Below, piece after piece: positions 26,895 to 34,079 of a stretch of DNA of 64,000 bases. Each line of letters opens with the position of its first letter. Positions within the stretch are counted from its first letter, which is position 1. This stretch comes from an uncultured Fluviicola sp. (GTDB lineage Bacteria > Bacteroidota > Bacteroidia > Flavobacteriales_D > Crocinitomicaceae): NCBI RefSeq assembly GCF_902168135.1, contig NZ_CABHOL010000034.1, forward strand, positions 62,001 to 126,000, given 5' to 3'. Below the pieces are notes generated by a model. The model searched no databases and was not told the DNA's origin. It was given only the letters and a program-made list of their open reading frames with translations. The position numbers were made by a program, and so were the translations under genes.

Positions 26895-27848
26895 ATGCCC
26901 CTCCATTTCTTCTCCCGCCTCCGACGCGATTCCAAATATGGCGGAGCGCCGCACAAGCCGGTGTTACTTCTCGCAATCCTGGAACTCGTGCGTAAAGGAG
27001 AAATCAGCAATAACCGCATTGCAATTACCCCGGAGCTGGTACTCGAATTCAAATCCATTTGGAGCAGGCTGGTGGTTACGCCACACATCCCGAACTTTGC
27101 TTTGCCGTTTTATCACATGAAGTCGGAGCCGTTTTGGAAACTGGTTACTTATGGCGGCATGGAAATCCCCGTTACCTCTTCCAACAGCATCCGCAGTTTG
27201 AATGCATTGAAGGAAACCGTGGCTTTTGCAGAATTAGACGCACAGGTATTCGCCCTCATGCAGGACCCGATTCAGCTGGCGGTTATGGAAGAAGCCCTAT
27301 TGGACCAATATTTCCCGGAAACCAAAAGCCGGTTCCATGTTCACGAGGCCGATCTGTTTACCCAACTGGAAGCAGAGATCCTGCGGGAAGACGCGGTTTT
27401 ATACCGCAAACGGATCGATGAATTGAAAGAAACGCTTTCGAAGGAAGAATTTGAAGAAGAAGTCTTTGTTCGCGGTGGCGTGTTCAAGCGTGAAGTGCCA
27501 AAAATCTACGGCTACCAATGCGCCATTTCGGAAATGCGGATCGAATCTTCTACCAACGCGCAAATGGTGGATGCCTGTCATCTCATTCCGTTCGCTATTT
27601 CAAAAGACGATACGATCACCAACGGCATTGCTCTTTCTCCCAATCTGCACCGGGCTTACGACCGCGGACTGATCACCATTACGGAAGATTACCGGGTGAA
27701 AATATCGAAAGCCATCTCGGAAAACCATTCGCCCTATTCCCTGGGACAATTTGACGGAAAAGAAATTTTATTGCCGCGCAACCCCGATTACTATCCCGCC
27801 ATTGAAAACCTGCGCTGGCACCACCGCGAGTGTTTTGTGGCTTCCTAA
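26895..27848 (+). CDS. HNH endonuclease, probable modification-dependent (type IV) restriction enzyme
   Basis: 317 residues. The N-terminal half begins with RRDSKYGGAPHKPVLLLAIL, a signature shared by McrA-type proteins with a DNA-modification-binding N-terminal domain (the sulfur-binding type comes to mind). The C-terminal half has an HNH nuclease: MVDACHLIPFAISKDDTITNGIALSPNLHRAYDRG (about residues 223-260) with the His of the first strand and Asn/His of the beta-beta-alpha metal fold. Its base composition is host-like, unlike the AT-rich pair upstream. It likely cleaves modified foreign DNA, but the recognised modification cannot be read from the sequence. The stop overlaps a small convergent gene by four bases. 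Confidence 0.82.
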   Translation: MPLHFFSRLRRDSKYGGAPHKPVLLLAILELVRKGEISNNRIAITPELVLEFKSIWSRLVVTPHIPNFALPFYHMKSEPFWKLVTYGGMEIPVTSSNSIRSLNALKETVAFAELDAQVFALMQDPIQLAVMEEALLDQYFPETKSRFHVHEADLFTQLEAEILREDAVLYRKRIDELKETLSKEEFEEEVFVRGGVFKREVPKIYGYQCAISEMRIESSTNAQMVDACHLIPFAISKDDTITNGIALSPNLHRAYDRGLITITEDYRVKISKAISENHSPYSLGQFDGKEILLPRNPDYYPAIENLRWHHRECFVAS

Positions 27849-28117
27849 ACCCTCTCCCCCAGCCTCCCATAAACCTCCTCCGCAAGTTTGCTTAAGGCTT
27901 CTGGTGTCCGGTATTTCTCCAAATCATCTGCCTGCTCGAGCAAAAGTTGATAAAACTCCTGGTTCTGCTCGGTGTTGCTGATTCCCATCAGCGAGAAGAT
28001 CACCGTTACATTTCCCAAATAATAGCTGCCGGCTGAAATATCCAGGTTTTCCAATACTCCGATCAGGCGGGAAATTTTGATGTCGTCTTGTATCAAGCTG
28101 AGGATGTTTGTTTTCAT
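27845..28117 (-). CDS. Uncharacterised small protein convergent with the HNH endonuclease
   Basis: About 90 residues from the ATG at 28117 (MKTNILSLIQDD); a longer frame to 28156 is possible. Helical with a segment SRLIGVLENLDISAGSYYLG and an acidic C-terminus. Its end overlaps the end of the HNH gene by four bases on the opposite strand. Not recognised. Its antisense position could let it influence expression of the nuclease, but nothing in the sequence proves that. Confidence 0.5.
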   Translation of the reverse strand: MKTNILSLIQDDIKISRLIGVLENLDISAGSYYLGNVTVIFSLMGISNTEQNQEFYQLLLEQADDLEKYRTPEALSKLAEEVYGRLGERV

Positions 28118-28156
28118 AAGAAGGAATTGCTTCATGCAATGATAGGAAAGCAGCAA

Positions 28157-28406
28157 TATTTAATCTGTATTCAACTGAATACAACACCTAACAATTTTCA
28201 ATACTCCGATTTTCCCCTTCTTTTATAAAGTATATTGATCAACCTTCCATCTTTAATAGATATACACAACTATCAACGCTTAGCGCTTGGTATATATGTA
28301 GATAACAAGGCGACCGGTAGGCGCCGTTAAACATCTGTGCATCTGTGGCAAAGAAAAGCACCGCAGGTGCAGGTGCCCGGCGCACTTACAACACTCCCGC
28401 AACCCC
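28157..28406. repeat. Right arm of an inverted-repeat element (C), no left arm found
   Basis: 28308-28350 matches the right arms of elements B and D: GGCGACCGGTAGGCGCC then AACATCTGTGCATCTGTGG, followed by GCACCGCAGGTGC. I found no left arm in the 150 bases before it, so this is a solo or truncated copy. The remaining part of this gap, up to 28406, is otherwise unremarkable apart from AT-rich stretches. Confidence 0.7.
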
Positions 28407-28672
28407 AATCAAAAGCCCGTACCTGTCAATCAAAGGCATGTGAACTTGAATCAAAAGCGTGTGCACGGGAAGCAAAGGCGCAGAACTGTCTCGCAAAACA
28501 AGCGGCAGCTCGAGCAAAGGAGTGTGAAGCTCAAACAAAGACGCGGAAACTTCGATCAAAAGCGCGTGAAGGTGAAGCAAAGGCATGTGATCGTTTAGCG
28601 AAAGCGTGTGAACGGAGCGCAAAGGCGCGTGAAGGTGAAACAAACGCGCAGGAAGGTCGATCAAAGGCGGCG
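28407..28672. repeat. 21-bp minisatellite, about 13 units in perfect register
   Basis: CAAA cores occur at 28410, 28431, 28452 and so on every 21 bases to 28662, with no insertions or deletions (the unit at 28599 reads CGAAA). Units are otherwise diverged. The plus frame reads as a heptad (S/A)KAxExx and the minus frame as PLLxLHT-like heptads; both are open for over 100 codons. The only plus-strand start is a GTG inside repeat arm C, so I treat it as a repeat and not a gene. Spacing equals two helical turns. Confidence 0.75.
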
Positions 28673-28818
28673 GTTGGATAATCCAAACCCGGCGAAAAAA
28701 AGTGCAGAAGGACATTTCAATCAATGAAACGGCTGATTAACAGCTCTTAACAATTCATTTTCAGCAGTTTGGCACGCATTTTTCAAAGCCTCTTTCATAA
28801 CTTTTAATACGGAAAGTC

Positions 28819-29496
28819 ATGAAAAAAAGCACCTTAAACAAGCGCAGTATGTTCGGGAGTGTACATACCGTGCTGGAAGAAAACCAACCAATCTGGATCA
28901 ACGTGCCGGCTTTTGCAACGGCTGTTGCGCAATTCGAAAACAAACTCACGATCCTGGATACGAAACTAAGCGAACAATCTACGGCAACCACCGGGGTAAC
29001 ACTGGAAAAACAAGCCCTGATCCGGGAGTTGTTCGACGAAATGGTCCTGGCACACCAGGCGCTCTACCTGTTTGGAAAAGACAGTGAAAATACCGCTTTG
29101 CGGGAACGGAATAAGGTTAGCAGATCCAAACTGAACCGCCTCACCATTGGGAAGGCAAAAGTGCATGCAAACGACCTGAAGAACGATTTGCTGGCTCAAG
29201 GCCCGGCACTGGATGCTTACGGAATCACCCCGGCGTTTGTCAGTGCGTTGATCGCAAAAATCGACCAGCTGCCCGACATGATTGAATCTACCCGCATGGC
29301 ATTGCTCCGAAGGAAGGGAATCACGAAGGCCATTAACGAGGTACAGTCGAAAATCACGGAGATCCTCCGCGACCGCATGGACCGGCTCATTAAGATCTTC
29401 CGGAAAGACCACCCGGATTTTGTGCTGATCTACCAGCATGCGCGGACAGTACTGCCGCATTCCTCCAGGGATCGGGACAATGGAACTACCGCATAA
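28819..29496 (+). CDS. Uncharacterised protein, repeated-helix type
   Basis: 225 residues, predicted mainly helical, without signal peptide. Distinctive segments are SVHTVLEENQPIWINVPAF, QSTATTGVTLEKQALIREL, RSKLNRLTIGKAKVHANDLK and TEILRDRMDRLIKIFRKDH. I do not recognise a catalytic motif, and it may belong to a family of small Bacteroidota proteins with no assigned role. It follows the 21-bp minisatellite and is followed closely by element D, so it forms a single-gene module. Base composition is host-like. Confidence 0.65.
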   Translation: MKKSTLNKRSMFGSVHTVLEENQPIWINVPAFATAVAQFENKLTILDTKLSEQSTATTGVTLEKQALIRELFDEMVLAHQALYLFGKDSENTALRERNKVSRSKLNRLTIGKAKVHANDLKNDLLAQGPALDAYGITPAFVSALIAKIDQLPDMIESTRMALLRRKGITKAINEVQSKITEILRDRMDRLIKIFRKDHPDFVLIYQHARTVLPHSSRDRDNGTTA

Positions 29497-29509
29497 CACA
29501 GTGTTACAG

Positions 29510-29757
29510 GGTGCGTGCCGTCTTCGACAGCCACACCTTTCCTTTTTACCACAGATGCACAGATAAATGGGAGGCGCCTACCGGTCGCCTCTTCTTTTTT
29601 GTGCCATGCTCACTTTCATAATATAAGAACGACTCAACTACCAATAAGAACATCTGGGTAATAAGCATCCTCCTAGCAGCATAAAATAAGGCGACCGGTA
29701 GGCGCCGTTGAACATCTGTGCATCTGCGGTAAAAGAAAAAGCACCGCAGGTGCCCGA
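29510..29757. repeat. Inverted-repeat element D
   Basis: Left arm from 29548: ACCACAGATGCACAGATAAATGGG, then GGCGCCTACCGGTCGCC. Right arm 29686-29730: AGGCGACCGGTAGGCGCCG then AACATCTGTGCATCTGCGGT, then AGAAAAAGCACCGCAGGTGC. It is the most complete copy, with arms of about 60 bases including the outer GC hairpins. The interior is about 85 bases and non-coding. The 474-base gap at 29497-29970 holds this element and, near 29790-29900, an unremarkable AT-rich stretch that I cannot assign. Confidence 0.85.
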
Positions 29758-29970
29758 AGTTTATGTAATCAATCTTTGGGTTCATGACACCAATTTCCCG
29801 TCTCGTGACAAAAAGCAATCCGCAGCACCAAAAATTAGTTACATTCGCTTTACACAATTCACTAAAAACTTTTCTGAAGGATGCGGCCGGTCCTGACGAA
29901 AAAATGATCGGATGGTGGGGCGGTTTCCGAAAAGCCTAAGAGTAGGAACGACACATTAAAACTATTCACT

Positions 29971-30375
29971 ATGTCAGCAGGTATTGCAAATTCGTCCGGA
30001 ACTCTTACAGTGGGTAACGGCGCACAATTCTGGGTGTATTTATCCCCACAAAACGACACTTCTAAAATGATCACAAAATGGCAGGTTACGTTCTCCCAGG
30101 GAAACTGGACCGGAATGATTTCCAGCGAAAACCCTACACAACAACTTCAAACTCCGAACCTTTCCGGTATTTTTGATATCAAGGTAGAAATGTGGAGCGG
30201 ATCTACCAATTCATGGCGCCAGATTCCACCACAACAAGGAAGTACGAACGAAATTGGCTGCAACAGCAATTGCGCATCCATGGTAGGAATTGTGGCAGAC
30301 AGCACCAACCCGCCGTTAGGAGCAATCAACGCGCATTTCTGGACAACCTGGGATGCATTCTGCTCAAGAGGTTAA
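29971..30375 (+). CDS. Uncharacterised small beta-rich protein
   Basis: 134 residues with no classical signal peptide. It is rich in Ser, Thr and Asn with NSSGTLTVGNGAQFWVYLS, ITKWQVTFSQGNWTG and WSGSTNSWRQIPP, consistent with a beta-sandwich or lectin-like fold. Two Cys pairs (EIGCNSNCA and the C-terminal FCSRG) may form disulfides. I do not recognise the family. It is the single gene of the module between elements D and E. Confidence 0.65.
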   Translation: MSAGIANSSGTLTVGNGAQFWVYLSPQNDTSKMITKWQVTFSQGNWTGMISSENPTQQLQTPNLSGIFDIKVEMWSGSTNSWRQIPPQQGSTNEIGCNSNCASMVGIVADSTNPPLGAINAHFWTTWDAFCSRG

Positions 30376-30412
30376 TCCGTTTATCATAGATTTCACAGGA
30401 AATAAAATAATC

Positions 30413-30444
30413 AGGGGTCCGCAGTTGCGGCCCCTTTCTTTTTT
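30413..30444 (+). terminator. Terminator of the small beta-rich gene
   Basis: AGGGGTCCGCA pairs with GCGGCCCCT around GTT, followed by a T-rich run ending at 30444 and directly abutting the left arm of element E. Confidence 0.8.
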
Positions 30445-31022
30445 ACCACAGATGCACAGATAAACGGAGGCGCCTACCGGTCGCCTCTTTTTCTTTGATT
30501 AAGACATAATTGATAGTTGGATAAACGATCTTTTTTCTTAAATTAAAGAGAATGGAAAACTATTTATTGGAAAAAGAGACCTATGAAATCATCGGTCGTT
30601 GTATGGAAGTTCATAACAAATTAGGATCAGGATTCTCTGAAATTGTTTACAAAGATGCTTTAGAGTACGAGTTTAGAAAGCATGGAATTTTATTTGAACG
30701 CGAGGTTAAATACCGGGTAAAATATAAAAACATTATTCTACCACACCAATTCTTTGCAGACTTTGTAGTCTTTGGTTCAATTATCTTAGAAGTGAAGACT
30801 GTATCTGATCTGATAGACCAACATTTCGAACAAACAATCAATTATTTGGCTGTATCCGGCAATGAAGTTGGTTTACTGGTAAATTTCCGGAAACCCAAGC
30901 TGCAATATAAAAGGATCATCCTTACAGAAGTATAATAATACTATTCTGAATAGAACATTAGCGCGACTGCCTGTCCCGACATATTCGGGGGTAAGCGTGC
31001 TTAACATCTGTGCATCTGTGGG
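30445..31022. repeat. Inverted-repeat element E, enclosing the GxxExxY gene
   Basis: Left arm (30445-30492): ACCACAGATGCACAGATAAACGG, GGCGCCTACCGGTCGCC, as in elements A, B and D. Right arm (30961-31022): GCGCGACT and GGTAAGCGTGC around a 21-base insert (30969-30989) with CCCGA/TCGGG, then AACATCTGTGCATCTGTGG. The arms lie 60 bases before the GxxExxY start and 25 bases after its stop, so the gene nearly fills the element. A solo right arm follows at 31091-31132 (GCGCGACCGGTAGGCGCGC). Confidence 0.8.
30552..30935 (+). CDS. GxxExxY-family protein (PD-(D/E)XK nuclease-like)
   Basis: 127 residues, the usual size. Defining motif GFSEIVY (residues 27-33) after EVHNKLGS. This is followed by the nuclease-like core: ADFVVFG (Asp in the strand) and IILEVKTV (E-x-K), typical of the PDDEXK superfamily to which GxxExxY proteins are assigned. 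Members are often present in many copies per genome and have no proven role. Here the gene lies inside element E, with inverted arms on both sides, so it could be the enzyme that moves or trims these repeats, or simply cargo; the sequence cannot decide. AT-rich compared with flanking arms. Confidence 0.85.
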   Translation: MENYLLEKETYEIIGRCMEVHNKLGSGFSEIVYKDALEYEFRKHGILFEREVKYRVKYKNIILPHQFFADFVVFGSIILEVKTVSDLIDQHFEQTINYLAVSGNEVGLLVNFRKPKLQYKRIILTEV

Positions 31023-31090
31023 AAAAGAAAAGCTGTGGCAAAAGGACAAAGCACCGCGGGTGCCGATAAAGGAATATTAATAACAAAATC

Positions 31091-31132
31091 AGCGCGACCG
31101 GTAGGCGCGCATAATATCTGTGCATCTGTGGG
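31091..31132. repeat. Solo right arm of the inverted-repeat family (F)
   Basis: GCGCGACCGGTAGGCGCGC followed by TATCTGTGCATCTGTGG. It is the same type as the right arm of element E 130 bases to the left, with the stem changed from GGCG/CGCC to GCGCG/CGCGC, a paired change that preserves the stem. No left arm is found next to it. Confidence 0.75.
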
Positions 31133-31151
31133 AAAAGAAGAAAAGCTATGG

Positions 31152-31190
31152 CAAAAAGGAAAGGGTGTCCCGGCAAAGCCGTGGACACCC
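31152..31190 (-). terminator. Terminator of glyA
   Basis: GGGTGTCC (31163-31170) pairs with GGACACCC (31183-31190) around CGGCAAAGCCGT; on the minus strand a T-rich tract follows. It is correctly placed after the glyA stop at 31213. Confidence 0.85.
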
Positions 31191-31212
31191 TCCCATTTAA
31201 TATCTATGAAGA

Positions 31213-32487
31213 TCACCATGTAAACAACGGGCGTGCGCTCATCAAAGCATTCACCTCCGAACGTACGGATTTGATCGTTTCTTCGTCACCGATGTTCATC
31301 AACACGCGGTCAATCAGTTTCACGATTGCAGGGATCTCTGTTTCTTTAATTCCGCGGGATGTAATTGCAGAAGTTCCTACGCGGATTCCGGAAGTAACGA
31401 ACGGCGATTCCGTATCAAACGGTACCATGTTCTTGTTTACCGTAATATCTGCCAATACCAGGTTGTTCTCAGCATCTTTACCCGTTACTCCTTTGGAGCG
31501 TAAATCGATCAGCATGCTGTGATTGTCCGTTCCGCCGGAAATAATCTTGTAGCCCAGTTTCGTGAATTCTTCCGCCATCAAAGCAGCGTTCTTCTTCACC
31601 TGGCCCATGTATGTTTTGTAGTTGTCAGACAATGCCTCACCGAATGCCACTGCTTTCGCTGCGATCACGTGCTCCAGCGGTCCGCCCTGGATTCCCGGGA
31701 ATACGGCTGCATCCAGCAATGCTCCCATGGATTTTGGATTTCCGTTGTTCCACTTCAGTCCGAATGGATTGTCGAAGTTATGACGCATCATGATCACCCC
31801 TCCGCGTGGTCCGCGCAATGTTTTGTGTGTTGTTGTTGTAACGATGTGGCAATGGTCCAGCGGATCGTTCAGCAAACCTGCTGCGATCAAACCTGCCGGG
31901 TGTGAAATATCTGCCAGGATCAAAGCACCTACTTCGTCAGCAATTTTGCGGATGCGTGCGTAATCCCAATCTCTGGAATAAGCGGATGCACCACAAATGA
32001 TCATTTTCGGTTTTTCGCGCTTGGCAACTTCTTCCATCATGTCGTAATCTACCAAACCTGTTTCCTGGCTCACACCGTAGAAATGCGGTTCGTATAATTT
32101 CCCGGAGAAGTTCACCGAAGAACCGTGTGTTAAGTGTCCACCGTGAGACAAATCAAAACCAAGGATCTTATCTCCCGGTTTCAAACAAGCCAGGAAAACA
32201 GCTGCATTTGCCTGTGCACCGGAATGCGGCTGCACGTTTGCCCAGGTTGCCCCGAATAATTTGCACAAACGGTCGATAGCCAACTGTTCTACTTTGTCCA
32301 CTACTTCACAACCACCGTAGTAACGCTTCCCGGGAAGTCCTTCTGCATATTTATTAGTCAATACGGAACCCATTGCTTCCATCACCTCATCGGAGACAAA
32401 GTTCTCAGAGGCAATTAATTCGATTCCATGTTCCTGACGCTGTCTTTCTGCAGCAATTAAGTCAAATACTTCCTGATCGCGTTTCAT
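31213..32487 (-). CDS. glyA: Serine hydroxymethyltransferase
   Basis: Interconverts serine and glycine with tetrahydrofolate, the main source of one-carbon units, in the cytoplasm. 424 residues, normal length. Seen: [16 protein letters not shown] near the N-terminus, [13 protein letters not shown], the PLP-lysine motif [15 protein letters not shown] and [21 protein letters not shown]. No missing motif was noticed. A -7 box candidate TATATTTG on the minus strand lies at 32617-32624, upstream of the repeat at 32504-32600, so the repeat would be in the 5' untranslated region. Confidence 0.98.
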   Translation of the reverse strand: MKRDQEVFDLIAAERQRQEHGIELIASENFVSDEVMEAMGSVLTNKYAEGLPGKRYYGGCEVVDKVEQLAIDRLCKLFGATWANVQPHSGAQANAAVFLACLKPGDKILGFDLSHGGHLTHGSSVNFSGKLYEPHFYGVSQETGLVDYDMMEEVAKREKPKMIICGASAYSRDWDYARIRKIADEVGALILADISHPAGLIAAGLLNDPLDHCHIVTTTTHKTLRGPRGGVIMMRHNFDNPFGLKWNNGNPKSMGALLDAAVFPGIQGGPLEHVIAAKAVAFGEALSDNYKTYMGQVKKNAALMAEEFTKLGYKIISGGTDNHSMLIDLRSKGVTGKDAENNLVLADITVNKNMVPFDTESPFVTSGIRVGTSAITSRGIKETEIPAIVKLIDRVLMNIGDEETIKSVRSEVNALMSARPLFTW

Positions 32488-32503
32488 GCTTATTCTTTAT
32501 TTA

Positions 32504-32600
32504 GTTCAAAAGTTTAAAGTCCCGATAGATATCGGGATCAAAGGGTTCAAAAAGTTTAGACGAATCAAAATTGAACTTTTGAACGATTGAACTTTTAAAC
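32504..32600. repeat. GTTCAA-type inverted repeat with CCCGATA/TATCGGG palindrome
   Basis: The left half carries GTTCAAAAGTTTAAAG and GGTTCAAAAAG; the right half carries TTGAACTTTTGAACG and GATTGAACTTTTAAACCC in inverted order. A palindrome, CCCGATAGATATCGGG (32521-32536), interrupts the left half. Similar to 5996-6115, where the palindrome interrupts a GTTCAA run in the same way. Confidence 0.7.
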
Positions 32601-32616
32601 CCAATGATTTCGGTGA

Positions 32617-32624
32617 CAAATATA
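32617..32624 (-). promoter_or_regulatory. Candidate -7 box for glyA
   Basis: Minus-strand TATATTTG fits TAnnTTTG. It would place the repeat at 32504-32600 in the glyA leader. No good -33 TTG is at standard spacing, so this is tentative. Confidence 0.35.
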
Positions 32625-32651
32625 ATCTGATTCTATAAACTATCATTGCTT

Positions 32652-33407
32652 TTAGAGCCTTTTGATAGAATGCAGTTTGTGCGAATGCACTTCGTCGATC
32701 TTGCGCGTAATTCCTTTGGAACTAAAGTCGTCGATCCGCACGTATCCGTGGGCATGAATGATCTCGTCTTTGTTGATCAGCAAACCTACATGGTGAATCT
32801 TTCCGGCATCGGAAACGAAGAAAGCCAAATCTCCCGGTTCGCGGTCCTCAAAGTCAATTTCCTGTCCCACTTCCTGCTGCTGGGAGGCATTGCGTGGAAG
32901 CTGGTAATTGAAAACACGGTGGATCTGCTGCATGAACCCGGAACAATCGATCCCGAACATGGTTTTTCCACCCCATAAATAAGGTGCATTCAAATAAGTC
33001 TGCGCAAAGTCGATCACAGAATACGGATCCGGATCATCTCCGTTCAAAAAGCGGTATTCGTATTTGCCGATACTAAAAGTTTCCTGGTCGTCTCCCGGAC
33101 GAAAGAATCCCTTAGGCAGAATTTGTTTTCCTTCCGGTCCTTCCACGATGCGAAATTCCGAATGTTCTACCACCAATCCGTCGAGCCAGCGGGAAACTTC
33201 TTTCTCCCGTAAGTCCTGCACCTGTTTGGAATCGATCCAGCCTTCATAACCATCCATAAACGAACGGATATAAAGCCATTGTTCCTTCACTTCTAATATC
33301 TCGACTACTTCTCCGAAAAGAAGTTGTGTCACTATTTCAGCTCGGTCGCTTGCATCTCCGCGAACGGGAGCAATGCTTGCTTTGCAAAAGGCGTGTATTC
33401 TGCTCAC
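32652..33407 (-). CDS. NlpC/P60 (C40) cysteine peptidase with N-terminal SH3-like domains
   Basis: 251 residues with the C-terminal peptidase domain: FGIDCSGFMQQIH (catalytic Cys), KIHHVGLL (His) and HAHGYVRI (polar third residue). The first 120 residues fit SH3-like binding domains (LYIRSFMDGYEGWID). C40 peptidases cleave peptide bonds in peptidoglycan stem peptides. There is no obvious signal peptide, so how it reaches its substrate is unclear. The start codon is GTG and overlaps the stop of the DinB-like gene as GTGA, giving coupled translation. Confidence 0.9.
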   Translation of the reverse strand: MSRIHAFCKASIAPVRGDASDRAEIVTQLLFGEVVEILEVKEQWLYIRSFMDGYEGWIDSKQVQDLREKEVSRWLDGLVVEHSEFRIVEGPEGKQILPKGFFRPGDDQETFSIGKYEYRFLNGDDPDPYSVIDFAQTYLNAPYLWGGKTMFGIDCSGFMQQIHRVFNYQLPRNASQQQEVGQEIDFEDREPGDLAFFVSDAGKIHHVGLLINKDEIIHAHGYVRIDDFSSKGITRKIDEVHSHKLHSIKRL

Positions 33408-33982
33408 TTTTTAGGGAATTGAGGATTTTTCGTCAGCTTGAGTGCCTGTTCCATGTGCCGGTCGTTGTGATAAGCCACAAACAACAGCGCATCTCCCAAA
33501 CGCAGGCGTACCAGTTTGGAAATCGAGATCGGAACTTTCACTTTTTTCAGGTTCACCGCCACCGATTTTTCAATAATTGCCAGGAAATCGTTTTGTCCCT
33601 GCAGCAAAGTCTTGATTTCTTCGCCGGTCACCAAAGCCTTGTTCACCAAAGGATTGTACTCGCCCGGTGCATTGAACTTTCGCTTCACATTGCGGGCATT
33701 CCCCAGTTTCATCGACATCCAGGCAGATTTCCCCAAAGGCGATGAAGTATAATTGATACGCGGAACACGGAAACGGGTCCGGTCGATGCGGTCATTTAAA
33801 GTGGAATGGTAAAACTTCGCGTAAGCATTCAGGTGGGCAAAAATTTCGGCTAAACTCCAGGTCGCAGGATTGGGTTTCCACGCTAATTGATTCTCAGAAT
33901 AAGTTGAAAATTTCGATTTTAATTGTTGGATATTTCTTTCAGTAATTGTTGCAACTTCGTTGAAGACCCATTGAGTTGTCAT
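33404..33982 (-). CDS. DinB-family protein
   Basis: 192 residues of mainly helical structure. An early ATWSLAEIFAHLNAYAKFYHS has the first metal-type His, and LFVAYHNDRHMEQALKL near the C-terminus has the two others, the pattern H...H-x3-H of DinB/YfiT metal-binding helical bundles. Many members are thiol transferases or remain uncharacterised. It is the first gene of a two-gene operon with the C40 peptidase and has its own promoter. Confidence 0.85.
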   Translation of the reverse strand: MTTQWVFNEVATITERNIQQLKSKFSTYSENQLAWKPNPATWSLAEIFAHLNAYAKFYHSTLNDRIDRTRFRVPRINYTSSPLGKSAWMSMKLGNARNVKRKFNAPGEYNPLVNKALVTGEEIKTLLQGQNDFLAIIEKSVAVNLKKVKVPISISKLVRLRLGDALLFVAYHNDRHMEQALKLTKNPQFPKK

Positions 33983-33998
33983 ATGCTCGAATTTATAT

Positions 33999-34028
33999 CA
34001 AATATAACCACAGCAATTTGATTGACAA
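33999..34028 (-). promoter_or_regulatory. Promoter of the DinB-like gene
   Basis: Minus-strand TATATTTG (33999-34006) with TTG at 34026-34028, a 19-base spacer. Good match to TTG-N17-23-TAnnTTTG; the start codon follows 17 bases later. Confidence 0.6.
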
Positions 34029-34079
34029 AAGTTACGCTTAAAAAAGCAACCTTTTTAAACATTTTCCTATCTTTCAGTT

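Noticed and set aside
28337-28681. Open frame of 114 codons on the plus strand and one of 112 on the minus strand over the 21-bp array
   Set aside because: The plus start is a GTG within repeat arm C and right after a stop, the minus frame is only its complement, and composition follows the repeat unit. Kept as a repeat.
22377-31022. Possible integron cassette array
   Set aside because: The spacing is suggestive, but there is no integrase in the window and the arms lack the GTT-type core sites of attC. The modules also contain several genes.
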